From assembly GCA_031002005.1 (NCBI GenBank), contig CM061919.1, positions 36,855,088 through 36,919,087 on the forward strand: a stretch of DNA of 64,000 nt, in the 5' to 3' direction. Position numbers and translations under genes: made by a program. Of this stretch, positions 1 through 11,754 are shown piece after piece; the first letter of the stretch is position 1, and each line of letters starts with the position of its first letter. The notes under the pieces were generated by a model. It was not told where the DNA came from and searched no databases. It worked only from the letters and a program-made list of their open reading frames with translations. The DNA is from Vandiemenella viatica (taxonomy: Eukaryota > Arthropoda > Insecta > Orthoptera > Morabidae).

Positions 1-461
1 TATCGTTTGGTTACGTAAATTGTTACCACGATTAAAGTAAAGCAAAGAGTGTTTAAAAAGGAAGGAAACTAAGTGTAAACTCGAGTGTTGCGTGCTTGTC
101 TAGAGGAATATTTTTTTTTTTTTTTTTACTTTTATTATCTTGTGAAATATCTTGTACACATAATATGTGTGATTATCGTGATCTCTGGTTTTTCATACGG
201 CGTTGAGACTTAACTGCGTCTTATGGTATGTGGAATTTACATTGTATTCCATTTAGTTTTCTTTGTGCTGAAATTTGTTAATTATCAGAGTGCGACGAAT
301 TTTCTTGTAAACTAAAACAATAATGGATGCGAAGGCTTTGGCATTAACAGCAGAGCGAGTGACCAAATTGACCAAACGGAAAGTGAAATGAGTGAAAGTA
401 CAAAAGTTTCAGGAAAAATTAATAGCATACTCATTCGGGATATGAATGTCAAGAGCCATCT
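1..461. other. non-coding lead-in
   Basis: AT-rich sequence with a T run near 112-127 and no convincing coding region. It lies upstream of the charged gag-like frame and may be the 5' untranslated part of the same LTR-element remnant, but no LTR or primer-binding site could be recognised here. Confidence 0.3.
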
Positions 462-1106
462 ATGGGCGAAATTAGTAGTGTTAGTGGAACCGAAAAGAAA
501 TTTTGCAGAGAAGAGTACAATTCCATGGAAACGATGCTGGCGGTGATTTTAAAAAGCGAACAAGAAATGCAAGAATTGAGTTTAAAAAGCCATCAAGAAA
601 CGAAACAAAAATTAACAAAATTGGAACAGAGTCAGCAACAAGCATTACAAGAATGGAGGAGAGCACGTAAGGAAAAGCTAGGAGTTGAAACAGAAGAAGA
701 TGGAAGAGAGAAGAACAATGAAGATCAGCAGGGAAATGGTGAAAAACAGCAAGTAACAGAAGACTACAGTGGGGTAATCAACGAACCAGAGGAAACAATG
801 GAAATGATTTCTAAGGTTAGGAAAGTAGAAGAAGAAGAACATGAAATGAAATTTGAGACGACATTGGTGAATGATGATATAGGATCACATAGAAAAAAGG
901 AAGACAGTGAAGATAAAATGAAGCATGAACTCAGAGACAGAAAAGAAAGTATGATAAAAAATGAAGATATATGTGACAAAGGAAATGATAACAAGGGAAG
1001 AAACAAAGAGGACCAAGCAACAGAAGCAAAATATGAAGGAGAGGAATGGAAGGAAAAAGTGATAGAATGTGATAAAAAGGACTTCAACAAAGATGTAAAA
1101 AAATAA
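462..1106 (+). pseudogene. Lys/Glu-rich coiled-coil protein, possibly gag-like remnant
   Basis: An open frame of 214 codons. Residues 25-70 (MLAVILK...QEWRRARKEKLG) have the heptad character of a coiled coil; the rest is an extremely Lys/Glu/Asp-rich tail without a zinc knuckle or any enzyme motif. Downstream (1107-1480) a short charged frame runs to about 1220, then comes a purine-rich tract and an LTR-like arm starting TGTGAGGAAACATAG at 1481. That order, charged protein then polypurine tract then LTR, suggests the internal part of an LTR retrotransposon that has lost pol. No family could be named. A host protein cannot be excluded, but no splice context supports one. Confidence 0.35.
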
Positions 1107-1480
1107 TAAACTTGAAAGTAAGGAAGAAACGAGGATTAAAGGAGTATGAATGCATAAATGTGAAAAGGCGTAAGTTTAAGGATGTTGAGTACACAATCAG
1201 GGATACTACGAATGTCAAATGAGTTTTCAACCCAGATGGTGGTGGAGAGGAAAGTTAACGTCTATTGTTGTGTTTTATTATTCAGTTGTTGGTATGCCTT
1301 TATATATAGTAAGATTGTTGGGATTAAGAAACAAAGGATTTAAAATTGTACAGAATGTATGTGGAGGGATGACAATTGTAGAGAATGAATGGAAGCATTG
1401 TAAGGAATATAGTAAAATTGTGATGTAATAAGTAATCATCAAAAATTTGACACATTTTTGTGAAAAATGGGCGGCGGATA

Positions 1481-1821
1481 TGTGAGGAAACATAGTCGCC
1501 TCATACCTAAACTTTATTTTTTTAGTATTCCTTTTACTAAATTTGTTGTTTGTGGTCTTATTTAAGTTTAATGAGAAGCATTGCAAATGATTGTATTTAG
1601 GATATCGAAACAGTTTTTATGTAATTATCTTTGAAGTTTTCCGTGAGTGGAGTGAGAGTATTTTTTGGTCAGTCCAGAGATAAAAATGATGGCGAGCGGA
1701 GGTATGAATTGGTGTTCCTCGCTCGAATAGTAATAATAAGAGAGAATATTGAGTTTTTAATGATTTGTTGATTGTGTAATTTGTGAAGCAAATAATTAGT
1801 GGAATATATAGGAAAGTGAAA
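1481..1821 (+). repeat. LTR-like arm, left copy of an inverted pair
   Basis: Starts TGTGAGGAAACATAGTC after a purine-rich stretch (AAAAATGGGCGGCGG). It is matched in reverse complement by 1985-2330, including the blocks around CCTCGCTCGAATAGTAAT and TTTTTAATGATTTGTTGA. The start with TGT after a polypurine-like tract is what the 3' LTR of a retroelement looks like. Homology between the arms stops at GTGAAA on both, so the LTR end is not visible. Confidence 0.5.
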
Positions 1822-1984
1822 TGGGGAGAAAAAAACATGTAAGAAACTGACCTTATTATGATTCCTAGATTTGCCTCCGGTGGATATTACTCGCCACAGA
1901 ATCCATGGAATATTATCTTGCAGTTTCTGCTACTTAATTGGTCTGTATGATTCAAACAACATACAATAAACTAAGGAGAACTTC

Positions 1985-2330
1985 GTTTCACTTTTCTATA
2001 TATTTCACTCATCATTTTCTTCACAAATTACATATTCAACAAATCATTAAAAACTCAATATTCTCTCTTATTATGTCGATTACTATTCGAGCGAGGAAAC
2101 CAAATCATGCCTCCGCCCGCCATAATTTTTATCTCTGGACTCGCTTCTTCTTCTTTCTCCACCAAAGATGTTCTTGTAACATGGAGGAAGTCCTTCCTCC
2201 ATGTTTGCTCATGCAGTAACCATTAACGTATCTTTTCCTTTTACAACAAGAAAATAAAGAGACAAAAAAAATTTTTACCTTTAAACAATAAAACTGAAAT
2301 AATCCAAACAAGGGACTATGTTTCCTAACA
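1985..2330 (-). repeat. LTR-like arm, right copy of an inverted pair
   Basis: Reverse complement of 1481-1821 with many substitutions and small indels. On the minus strand it begins TGTTAGGAAACATAGTC directly after a GGGTGGGGG polypurine-like tract. The two arms therefore point at each other across a spacer of 163 bp (1822-1984), as if two retroelements had inserted tail to tail or the locus had been rearranged. Confidence 0.5.
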
Positions 2331-3322
2331 ACCCCCACCCAAAAAACTGTGGCAATGGATCCGTTTTTAAATTTTTGCTAACGGAAAATTTGACATAAAA
2401 AAAATGGGGTACGTGACGAAACCCCCTTTTCCATTGAGTTACACTCTACAAATTTAAAACATAGCTATAGTGGTGGTCACTACATATTCATAACACTTAT
2501 TGCAACTTAAACTATAAACATGGAAATAAACATTAGAAACACAAATAGACCAAATTTTCAAGACAATTGAGTACTGCCAGTATGAAACAATTCGTTACTA
2601 TCGAAACTAAAATTGCAGCCAACAGAGATTAATAGATAATTCTAGAAAAGTAGGCAATAAATTCAACTGGTTGCCTGAAACTTCTTTTCTTACAGTACCA
2701 TTGCCAAATTATTTTTTACAAGTGTGTGACAATTCAAATCCCAACATATTCAAAGCATTCTTCAAAACTACTAATCAAGACATAAAACACAAAAAAAAAA
2801 TTACATGTTAGATGTGAAAAAAATGTTCTAAATATGGATAATATCAAACTAGTTATAACACCATTAGTTTGGAATGAGTTTATAGTCCATTCCACCTGCA
2901 AAAGAAAAAACGACACACACCCTATTGCATAAATAGTGCTTCACACGCTTTGGCTTATTTTGCCTGTAATCACTTATATCACGATTCACTTTTCCTTTTA
3001 CACACAACATGGTTGTCTCCACCTTTTCTTCCCTGAAGCAGCGAAGCAAAGGGAAGGATATTAATAAGTTAAATGTTGTCCTTGCCATAGCAAGATAAAT
3101 GGTGTTCCCAGAAAGGGAAAAAATGAAAATTAAGTCATCAGCTTATTGGTTGCAGTTTCATGTGGACCCACCATCTTCGGAGTTCCGGAAGGCCACATAT
3201 CTACCTCCCACCAACACCACAGCATAATCATGTAAGTATCCTTTAACTTTAATAAATTTCTTCCTTCAGCAAACAGATTTACTCCTCCTGTCTTCCTTCT
3301 TCTCCTCATCATGGAGGTCTAA
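2331..3322. other. no gene recognised
   Basis: About 1 kb of AT-rich DNA with only short unconvincing frames. It lies between the gag-like remnant (minus strand) and the LTR-like arm, so it may be the untranslated 3' part of that element. Confidence 0.3.
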
Positions 3323-4027
3323 TCATGCTTTCTTCTTTACTCTGTCCATTTGGTACTTTGCTCCTTTTCCAATCATATCTTCTTCATGTTTCCTCGTCTT
3401 TACCTTGAACAGCAGAAGTTCCCTTATATTGTCATCAAAGAAATTCATACCTAATACCTCGTGCTTTTCAAGCAGTTGTAAACAAACAGCTGTCAGTGCC
3501 ACTTCAAATTCGCCGCCATCACCAGCTGTTTCATTGTTACTGCGTTCCGCTCGTTCAATGGCCTGCCATGCCACTGGCCACTGCAATCTGTCAGTTGTGC
3601 TTGCTGTCTGCGACACCTTCATTGCTTCACTTGGAGCGTACAATGTTTTACTGTCAGTCTTGTTAGCATCGACTAACGACACTCTGCTCATATCAATTAC
3701 TTCTTCTTCCTGATTGGTTTCGATCTGCCTCATCGTTTCGATCTCCTCACATGTTTTCGATCCTCAAACAACTTGTGAGAGGTCATCTGTCCACTTCTGC
3801 ACATCTTGTCGCATCTCCGATATCAGAGATTTGTTATCTTCCCTTGCTTTGGCAAATTTCACATCCATAAAATCTCTCGTACTCTTCTCTATCCTTTCGT
3901 TCTCGGTTTTAATATCTTCCCTAAGACTGTTTAGTTATTCACTAAGCTTATCTTCAAGTTTTTTAGTCCAATTTTCACTAAGCCTTCCTTCAAGATTGGT
4001 TAGTTTTTCCATCACATCCCTCATCGA
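3323..4027 (-). pseudogene. coiled-coil gag-like protein remnant
   Basis: Reading the minus strand in a single frame from about 4027 to 3323 gives a long coiled-coil segment (MEKLTNLEGRLSE..., then LNSLREDIKTENERIEKSTR and EMRQDVQKWTDDL) broken by two stop codons near 3935 and 3767, then 136 codons open to the end. The latter part ends in a Lys-rich tail. A coiled coil upstream of an LTR-like arm in the same orientation resembles the N-terminal part of an LTR-element gag. There is no zinc knuckle. The match to a gag family is inference; what is seen is the coiled coil, the shared frame across two stops, and the position. Confidence 0.35.
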
Positions 4028-4433
4028 AACCCCATGGTCTTCAATTCCTCCCGGCATGAAAGAGATCCAACGCAGAAACAAGACAAAACCAAAGGAGACA
4101 GAAAAAAATCAGCAAAGCAACCTGCGCACAAGCAAAAGGCTAATTACAGGTTTATATTTGCAGCAAACTGCAAAGCTACAACGCCATATATCATGACGAA
4201 AGTGCATATAGCGCGAAGTAATAATTATAAGAGAAGAAACCTCATACACCACGGTTTCTTTCCCTACGAAATTTTCTACTAATTGTCGGAAAACTACTAA
4301 CATGTTCAAGAAATTTAATGCACGTAGGAGAGGAGTAATAATTTTGGTGTTGCTTACCTTTAGAAATCTTCTGCTCGTAGTAGTAGTTTTTTTTTTTTTT
4401 TTTGCGACGCTTCCACGTCACTCATTCTGCGAT

Positions 4434-4445
4434 GCGATGGCTGTT
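4434..4445. repeat. 12-bp target-site duplication of LINE, 3' side
   Basis: GCGATGGCTGTT, identical to 9718-9729. It abuts the T-rich (poly-A on the minus strand) end of the LINE. Confidence 0.85.
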
Positions 4446-4807
4446 TTTTAATATTTTTTTTATGGTTTTAGCCCAAGGCTAATACAGCCAATAATCTCAT
4501 ACAATTTATTCGAATGAATTTAAAATTACACCTTTAGTACATTTAACATACAGGGAAATTATCTTGATCGATTTCTTGCTCGGAACTGAGAGAGATTGCA
4601 TCAGAGAAGTTATATCAGTTATATTCAGATCATGTTCTAGCAGTTGTTTTCTCGCTGATTGATGTTGCTTGCAGCTCAGCATGAAGTGATAAATATCCTC
4701 TACAGACTCACACTATGGGCACATCGGTGAATCCACCAACCGCATGACGTATTTTTGTCACGTAATAAAGTGTGTCCTGTCCAAAGTCTGTTCATTAAAG
4801 TAATTTC

Positions 4808-7800
4808 TTACCTGTTCAGCTCTAGTTGAGCGTACCATGGCTTGCTTACTATGTTGTTGCAGATGGTTCGATACCAAAGTCCCTTTCCCTGGCAGTCGGC
4901 AAACCATCTCTTCTCCCATTCAGTCTTAACAATGTTGGTAACAATGGCCTTGAAGTCTGTGCATGGTACCGAAACTTTTTCTGTTTCTGCAGCAGTAAGG
5001 TGGCGACGTGCTGTTCTGTCCGCTGCCTCATTTCCCGACACCCCAACATGGCTCGGTACCCACTGGAACTGCACTTTTATTCCTTCTACCGATAACTTCA
5101 GAAGTTCCCTGGCTATGTCATAAACTAAATAGTTCCGGCATCTTCCTTTTGACAATTCCATTATTGCTTGTAGGGCACTTCTAGAATCTGTACAAATCAC
5201 TGTATTTGAATGAGCTGTCGAATGAATGTATTGCAGCGCTTTTAGTATGGCATAATGCTCCGAGAAGAACGTCGAAAACTGTCTTGATAACCTTTAAGCT
5301 TCTTGAACGCAGCGACCAGGATCTACAAATGCAGCAGCGGAAGCCTTTCCTTTTTCCTTTGAGCCGTCTGTAAAAACTTTCTGCCACGCCTTCCAGCTCG
5401 AGTTCAGTGCTTCTGGTGTGAGGCACTTCAGTTCCTCCTCACTGTGATCTTTTTTCACTAATCGGTCTGTCATAAGGTAAATGGGAACTAGAGTTCTTCC
5501 TCACTGTATGAGTCATTGATATCTGAACTGTAAATTGCCCACTGAGCTGTTGTTTGAAAGAAATTCACAAGTAATGGTGTTTTGTGATACTTAGATAGGT
5601 TCCAAGAATGCTCATGAGCAAGAAGCTGCACTTTTCTTATTAATGGATGTCGTTTTGTGGAACAAACTCTTATCCAAAAATTAATTCCCACTTTCTTTCT
5701 TCTTAGGTCTAATGGAAGAGTTGCTGTTTGTACTTCCATCGCAGCAACGGGAGTAATTTTAAGGAAACTGCCTATTACCCTTAAAGCTGCCGATTGGATG
5801 ATGTCTAACTTTCTGAGGGTAGAAATTGACGCAGTTTCATAGAGAAATCCCCCATATTCGAGTCTGCTTCTCACTACGCTATAATAAATGTTTCTCAGGC
5901 GTCTGGGATCCGTGCCCCAGCTCAGAGCTGCTAGGGCCTTGAGGATATTTATTCGCTGTATGGATGATTGTTTTAGTTCTGCTATATGTCTTCGCCACGA
6001 GAGTTTAGTGTCTAACCACATCCCCAGAAACTTTTCTTCGGAGACTACTTCTATAGTAGATCCACCTATTGTCATTTTAAAGTCATTATTCTGAAATTGT
6101 CTTTGTGAGAATACACATAACTTACTTTTATCTACCGAAAGCTCTAGGCCTCTGTCTTTTAGACAGATTTGTACTTCATTTTCCTGACTTTCGAGCAAAT
6201 GTTTTGCTTTTTGTTCGTCAGGATGAGAAACATAGACCACAAAATCATCAGCGTATTGAAGATAGGTTACAAAACCTCTCAGGCTATTGCAAACTTTCAA
6301 CGTATAAATGTCAAATAGAATAGGACTCATTGGACTCCCTGAGGCAAACCTTGGAATACATGTCGACTGAAGCAGTCACCGTATAAAGCAGAGATAATGT
6401 AAATCAGTGCGCCAGGTAATGAAAACACCGTGACGAATGTATTTTTGAGAGTCCTATATTTTCAATTATTTCCCTAAGTATGTTGATCTGCACATTATTG
6501 TAGGCTTCCTTGATATCAAGAAAAGCGGCAAGAAGGAAGTTTCTCCTAATAAAAGTCAGCTGTATGTCAGTAATTAAGGTACTTAAATTGTCCATGGTGC
6601 TATACCCTTTGCGGAATCCCATCTTTCGATCACTAAAAAACCTATGATGTTCCATATGCCATTCAATTCTGTTTTTTATTATAGCACTCATCAGCTTTGT
6701 TAAACAAGGAAGAAGAAATGTAGGGCGGTAGGACGAAACGTTATTTTTGTCCCTGTTAGGTTTTACCACAGGTATAATTATAACATTTCTCCACTGTGCT
6801 AGGACAAACGTAGCTGCCAGCATGTCATTGTACAGTTGTAGGGGCACCTCTTTCGCCTTTTGCGGCAGGTTGTAAATCATGGAGTAAGTGATCTTGTCTA
6901 TTCCTGGTGCAATGTCTTCCGTCTTCAAGGCACAGATCAATTCTGACATAAGAAAGGGTGGTTCCCCCAATCTGGTGGAATTAGCGTTAGAATTGTTTCC
7001 TGATTCAGATTCCATATTTAATGGGACGAACAGAAGCGCAGTCTTGCTTAGAAATAGTAAATAGTTCCGCTGCTTCATTATCAGTATTGACCCAGTTAGC
7101 AACTGTCCTGTCACCCTTGTACCAACGTATCTTCCTCCACATCTTTTTAGAAGAGATACCATACGAAATGCTAGAGCAAACATTTTTCCAGCATTCTCGT
7201 TTTGTCCGTCAGCTTCGTTTGAGCAATATAAATTTTTCTAAGGTTGAGTCCTGTCTTATATTTTAATAGCTAGGCGCCTCAAAGCGGCGGCTCTGGAGCA
7301 GTCGCTGTTCTACCAAGGTTTTCTGCTGTCAGGTCTCTTTATTCCGAAGTTGGCCATTGGTATACACTCTTCTGCACTCCTGACTATAACATCCTCAAAT
7401 TCGTTGTAACGGACCTGCAAGTCAGTTAAGGATTCAAAATTCTGACTCAGCCGCATGTTGACTTTTTCTTGATATACTTTCCAGTTCGCCTTAAGATTTC
7501 TCACCTCGTTCTCAGCAACAGATTAGCTGATATGATTGAGATATCTGGGGAAGAGTTCTTCTGATATGGAGAATCTATCTTGTTCCATGTTGATTATTGA
7601 GCACTGATAATGTGGATGATGTGATAGCTTGAGCCAGTTCTTCTCCCTGCTTATTTGCTTGAAAATCATGCCACAGTGAATGATGAGCATTAAAGTTTCC
7701 TCCCACAAAGCTATTAGGTGGAAGCTGATTAAATATCGCAGTCCAATTTTCTTCACTCATGTTAATTTGAGGCGGCTTGTAGATGACAGTAATTATATTG

Positions 7801-8121
7801 ATGTTGCTTCCTAGTCTAATGTTCACAGATAGAATTTCTAGTTCACTTATTGGTGCCCTTCCTGACCATAATGGCCACTCCTCCATATCCATTCTCTCTC
7901 TCATTCCTGTACATGTTGAAATTCCTGTGAGTGAGGATGGACATTTGACGAAGCCACATTTCGGTAATCAGCACCACATCCGCTTTATGTTCTTCCATTA
8001 TCCTGTGGAGGTCATTCCACTTATAGTAGAGAAGACTTCTTGTATTCCACTGTAGGATGATCATTTGTTTTTTCCTAGCCATTCTCAGTTGTTGTACAAA
8101 GCGTCTCCATGGTAGGCCCAA
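4808..8121 (-). pseudogene. LINE ORF2: endonuclease, reverse transcriptase, RNase H
   Basis: Read on the minus strand. Endonuclease: 8121-7523, with an N-terminal ILQWNTRSL motif, the catalytic-type ITEMWL, then VIYKPP and GGNFNAHHSLW, typical of the APE fold (a consensus GDFN is GGNFN here). Reverse transcriptase: roughly 7183-5488, with FLDIKEAYNNVQ (motif A, near 6500) and YADD at 6244-6255 (motif C). RNase H: 5426-4808, with CTDSRSAL, and WVPSHVGVSGNEAADRTA as the last acidic motif. The frame is broken several times (near 7510, 6400, 5430), so no full protein can be made. These enzymes nick target DNA, prime reverse transcription there and remove RNA from the hybrid. Confidence 0.85.
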
Positions 8122-8442
8122 CTAGGCTCATTTCACATATTTCCTGCAGCATGTTGCTAGTGGATACTTCATGTATTTTTTGAAGCACTGCTGCTGACAG
8201 CTTTCCTTTCATATGTTGAGATATAACTTTGTGCACTGTTTTCACGATAACGCTGATCACTTCCTCGTTAATTATTGTGCTGTCTGTTCCTTCTGTTTGA
8301 ACCTCACAAGACTTTTTTGTCACTGGAGATTTTATTCTCTTGTATTGCTCACCGCTTGTGGAAGGTATTTTTTACCTGGTGACTGTGCTGAAAGTTTTCC
8401 TCTGTAATGGAGGGAAATCACTATATCTATAGACATCTATAG

Positions 8443-9579
8443 TCATCTGGATACCATGGGTGTCCTATTGTTTGATGCTTGTGTCTCTTTTAATTCTTCT
8501 TGGCGTTTTCTCGCCGGACATGTTCTGTCGTTTGCGACATGATCGCCGCTGCAATTTACGCATTTGAAGAAGTCGTTGCTGCAGTCAGACATTTTGTGTT
8601 CTCCACATCTTGCACATCTTTCTTTTCCTTTGCAATTATTAGCAATATGATTAAACCTCATGCATTTGAAACATTGAATTACAGGGGAGATATAGGGTGT
8701 TATCTTAAATCTTAAATAGAATATTTTCACTTATTCAGGCAGGTATTTACTATCTGAACTGTTTATAAAGGTTTCGTTTCAATCTTGCCATCTAAGTGTA
8801 GTCTTTTAGTAAAACGCCGCATGTCAATGATCGGTGCAGCTGATTTTATATTGAGTTTGATCTCCTCGTCTGTCAGATCTAATGGTACAAACCTGATAAC
8901 CCCTCTCCGCTCTACTCTGCTTGCCGGTATAAAAGCTTTTAAGCTGAGCGAATGTAATAAAGCACTGTAGCCTGTAAATTTGTTGGCTGCTTCTGCTTCT
9001 AAGAACTCCAGAGACATTCTATTTTTACCTTGTTGGCTTATGCGCTGAAGACCAGGAATCTTATCGTAGAAAATCTTTCCTATGTGAAGTGGGTGAGGCA
9101 TGTTTACTTCCGCTGTTGGCTCTATTATAACTATACAAGGGCCTTCTGATTGTGCTTTATACAATCTATAAGGTTGTTTACTTTTGTCCTTACTTCAATC
9201 CCTGGTATCCAGCTGTGTTGTATAGTCATCCTTTTCCCTGCAGAATAACATGTTGTCGCCTTCTAATTGGGGCGTTGACTGTAACAGGAATATACTCTCC
9301 TGATTGGCTCCATTATACTTAGTCTTGTTATAACTCAATTCAGATGGCATTAAATCATCTTTACTAGGTTTATAACACATAAGCTAACAAACAGATTTAC
9401 GTTTCTTTTTGACTTTGCTTCTCATCGTTCTCACTGTCATTGTTACTACCATATTTCTTCTTAACAGGCTCTAACATCTCTTGCTCATTTTGATATACGA
9501 ATGTATCCACACTTACCTCATCTCTTTGCATAGTGGCCCCTCCGCTAACCTCTTCCATGCTGCTTGACGCCTCACACAC
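8443..9579 (-). pseudogene. LINE ORF1, zinc-knuckle gag-like protein
   Basis: On the minus strand a start at 9579 (MCEASSSMEEVS) opens a low-complexity N-terminus. After frame changes, 9164-8763 encodes a segment with LHIGKIFYDKIPGLQRI and RGVIRFVPLDLTDEEIK, which resembles the RNA-binding middle domain of I-type ORF1 proteins. 8730-8443 carries three CX2CX4HX4-5C-type knuckles: CFKCMRFNHIANNC, CARCGEHKMSDC (spacing degenerate) and CVNCSGDHVANDRTC. The protein would coat LINE RNA. It is split by at least two frameshifts. Confidence 0.75.
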
Positions 9580-9717
9580 CGAAGTGGTTAAGAAATGGAA
9601 TTATCACTAATTAATCACTTTAGAGTCACTAAAATGCAGCTTTCAACACACTCTCCCTAAGCACGAGATAGTTTTTAATCAAAAAGGTTATTTAAATACG
9701 AGCATAATAAACAAGCC

Positions 9718-9729
9718 GCGATGGCTGTT
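9718..9729. repeat. 12-bp target-site duplication of LINE, 5' side
   Basis: GCGATGGCTGTT, second copy of 4434-4445. It marks the exact 5' end of the LINE. Confidence 0.85.
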
Positions 9730-10075
9730 GTCTTCCCCGCAGAACGAGTAGTTGTAGCGGCCGCCGCTGTGAGCGCCACTGTTGTTTTCTTGCCCAGTGT
9801 GGAATATCTGCCAATAGTCGAGTTCACTGCACATCCACGCCGGTCGTATGTAGAATGTCTTTCCTGTCAGAAACGTTGGCTTTTGTCTCAGCAGTCTGGC
9901 CGATGCAGTCCCATTTTTGACTCTGTCTTTCGTATTTTTCACAAATACTTTTACCCGGCCAACAAACGCAATTTCTTACAAAATCGACTTTAAATTACTT
10001 CCAAGCCGAAATTTGTCTGGTCACTGCACGGGAGCAATGTAACATCAAAAGAAATTATTCTGTTTATTGTTTTTC
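9730..10075. other. no gene recognised
   Basis: Pre-insertion DNA between the LINE and the Merlin-like transposon. A 90-codon frame at 9721-9993 has no recognisable domain and is probably chance; the stretch is moderately GC-rich around 9740-9790. Confidence 0.3.
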
Positions 10076-10911
10076 GGGTATACATGCAGAATAGGTGTGA
10101 TTAGAAGGCTGTGATATCTCAGGGTATAGTTCCTACCTGCCGCCTTAAGACAGCGCCACTAGCGCACACAGGAAAAGAAAGTTGTAGGAGCGCGCGCATT
10201 TGAAATAGGAGCCCGCGCATTTGAAATATAGATTCCAGTCGAATATCATACACGGTCAATAAAATAACCACCGTTTAAATTTACAAGTGGAACCATGTTT
10301 TATTCGTATCATAAGTGTATTTTAATGATGTACGATGTATTTCAATAAATTTAAAATTCCATATGTACCCAATCTAATTTTCACATTTGTTCTGCATTAG
10401 CGCCGTCCAGACGCAACTTATACATGGTCAGTAAAATCACGACGTTGTAATTCCCAAGTGAAACCATGATTTATTCGTGTCACAAGTGTACCTTAAGTAT
10501 ATACAATGTATTTCAGTAAATTTAAAAAGCCATATATACCCAATCTAATTTTTACACTTGTTCTGCATTAGCGCCGTCCAGACGCAACTTATAAATAGTC
10601 AGTAAAATCACGACGTTGTATATCCCAAGTGGAACCATGATTTATTCGTGTCACAAGTGTACCTTAAGTATATACAATGTATTTCATTAAATTTAAAAAG
10701 CCATATATACCCAATCTAATTTTCGCACTTGTTCTGTATTAGCGCCGTCCAGACGCAATTTATACATGGTCAATAAAATCACCACCTTTCAAATTTCCAA
10801 GTGGAACCATGTTTTATTCGTATCATAAGTATATTTTGATGATATAAGATGTATTATAGTAAATTTAAACAGCCAAATATACAGTCTCTAATTTTCGCCA
10901 ATGTTTTGCAT
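10076..10911 (+). repeat. left inverted terminus with three 171-bp tandem units
   Basis: A unique outer segment (10076-10284) is followed by tandem units starting at 10285, 10456 and 10627, plus a partial unit from 10799. Each unit carries a variant of GCGCCGTCCAGACGCAA and AAAATCACGACGTTGTA. The first two units are types A and B as defined in the right arm; the third is diverged. Confidence 0.85.
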
Positions 10912-11084
10912 ATTCTGCATCTGCTCTGGCAATACTGGAATTGTCAGTATACGATCTACCCTTTAATTTCGTACCTGGAACATAGTTTCATTTAAAGATT
11001 TACACTAGTTATACACGCGTTTTCCTTGACCACAATTTATATTTATTTACTTTTTTACTTGAGGCTTTACGCCTCGTTTACATT

Positions 11085-11235
11085 GAGGTAATTGGATGCG
11101 GGATAGGACTGGGGATAATGAATGGGAAGTAATTCGTCCTTGACCTTTTGAAGTAATTATTCCGGCATTTTCCTGGTGTAATTTGGGTAAACCATGTAGC
11201 TCGCCAATGCGAGGTCAGAGCGATAACAACTCATC
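11085..11235 (-). repeat. SINE-like sequence, minus orientation
   Basis: Contains GGGAAGTAATTCGTCC, CCGGCATTTTCCTGG and GGGTAAACCATG in the order expected for the body of an insect tRNA-derived SINE read backwards, ending with a degenerate tRNA-like head at CGAGGTCAGAGCGATAAC. The family is not identified. Confidence 0.4.
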
Positions 11236-11304
11236 CACTACGCTCGGGTTTTTGAGAAAAACCATCAACATTTGTTTGGCAGAAGTAGCTGGCTAGAACT
11301 GAAC

Positions 11305-11470
11305 CGGTTGGGTGAGAGGTAACGCCCTGGTTGAGCATTCGGGTGGACGTGCCTACAAATCCCTGTCGGGTAATCGAGATTTTGGTTTTCTATGGTTTCT
11401 CCAAATCCCTCCACGCTATTACTGGAATGGTTCCTTTGAAGGGACAATGGATGATTTTTCCGTTCCAGTT
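11305..11470 (+). repeat. tRNA-derived SINE, plus orientation
   Basis: The head TTGGGTGAGAGGTAACGCCC followed by TGTCGGGTAATCGAGA resembles pol III A and B boxes, and the body (GGTTTTCTATGGTTTCTCC, then CCTTTGAAGGGACAATGG) parallels the SINE at 15175-15352. With the neighbouring minus-strand copy it forms a head-to-head pair inside the Merlin-like element. Confidence 0.5.
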
Positions 11471-11754
11471 CTTTGACAAAGCGTAAAGCTGGAAGGATTC
11501 TTAAAAAAAAAAAAACCGGAAAAAGGTATAAATTGAAATGGATGCATGGGACAACTATATTTTTTTTCTCCCTGTCTTCAATTACATGGTGTTCGCCTTT
11601 TGGACATTATGACTTCAGTTTGCTTTTTGCGATTGATGTGTTGGCTCTGAAAGAGCCGTTTGGCAGTACATCATAACAGTGGTAGGTAAATTAGTTGTTG
11701 ATCGGTTTGGTATTTGAATCGAAACCAGTTATCGTCAGAGTAAACAGATAGAGG

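Larger units (their letters stand above)
4446..9717 (-). mobile_element. near full-length non-LTR retrotransposon (RNase H-bearing, I-like group)
   Basis: A LINE of about 5.27 kb on the minus strand, bounded by an exact 12-bp duplication. In its own direction it has a 5' leader of about 140 nt, a gag-like ORF1 with three zinc knuckles, then ORF2 with APE endonuclease, reverse transcriptase (YADD) and RNase H, and an A-rich 3' end. ORF1 with CCHC knuckles plus a C-terminal RNase H is the layout of the I/LOA/R1 group; which clade is not settled. Both ORFs carry frameshifts and stops, so this copy is dead. The intact 5' end suggests full-length insertion, unlike the other LINEs in the window. 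Confidence 0.85.
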
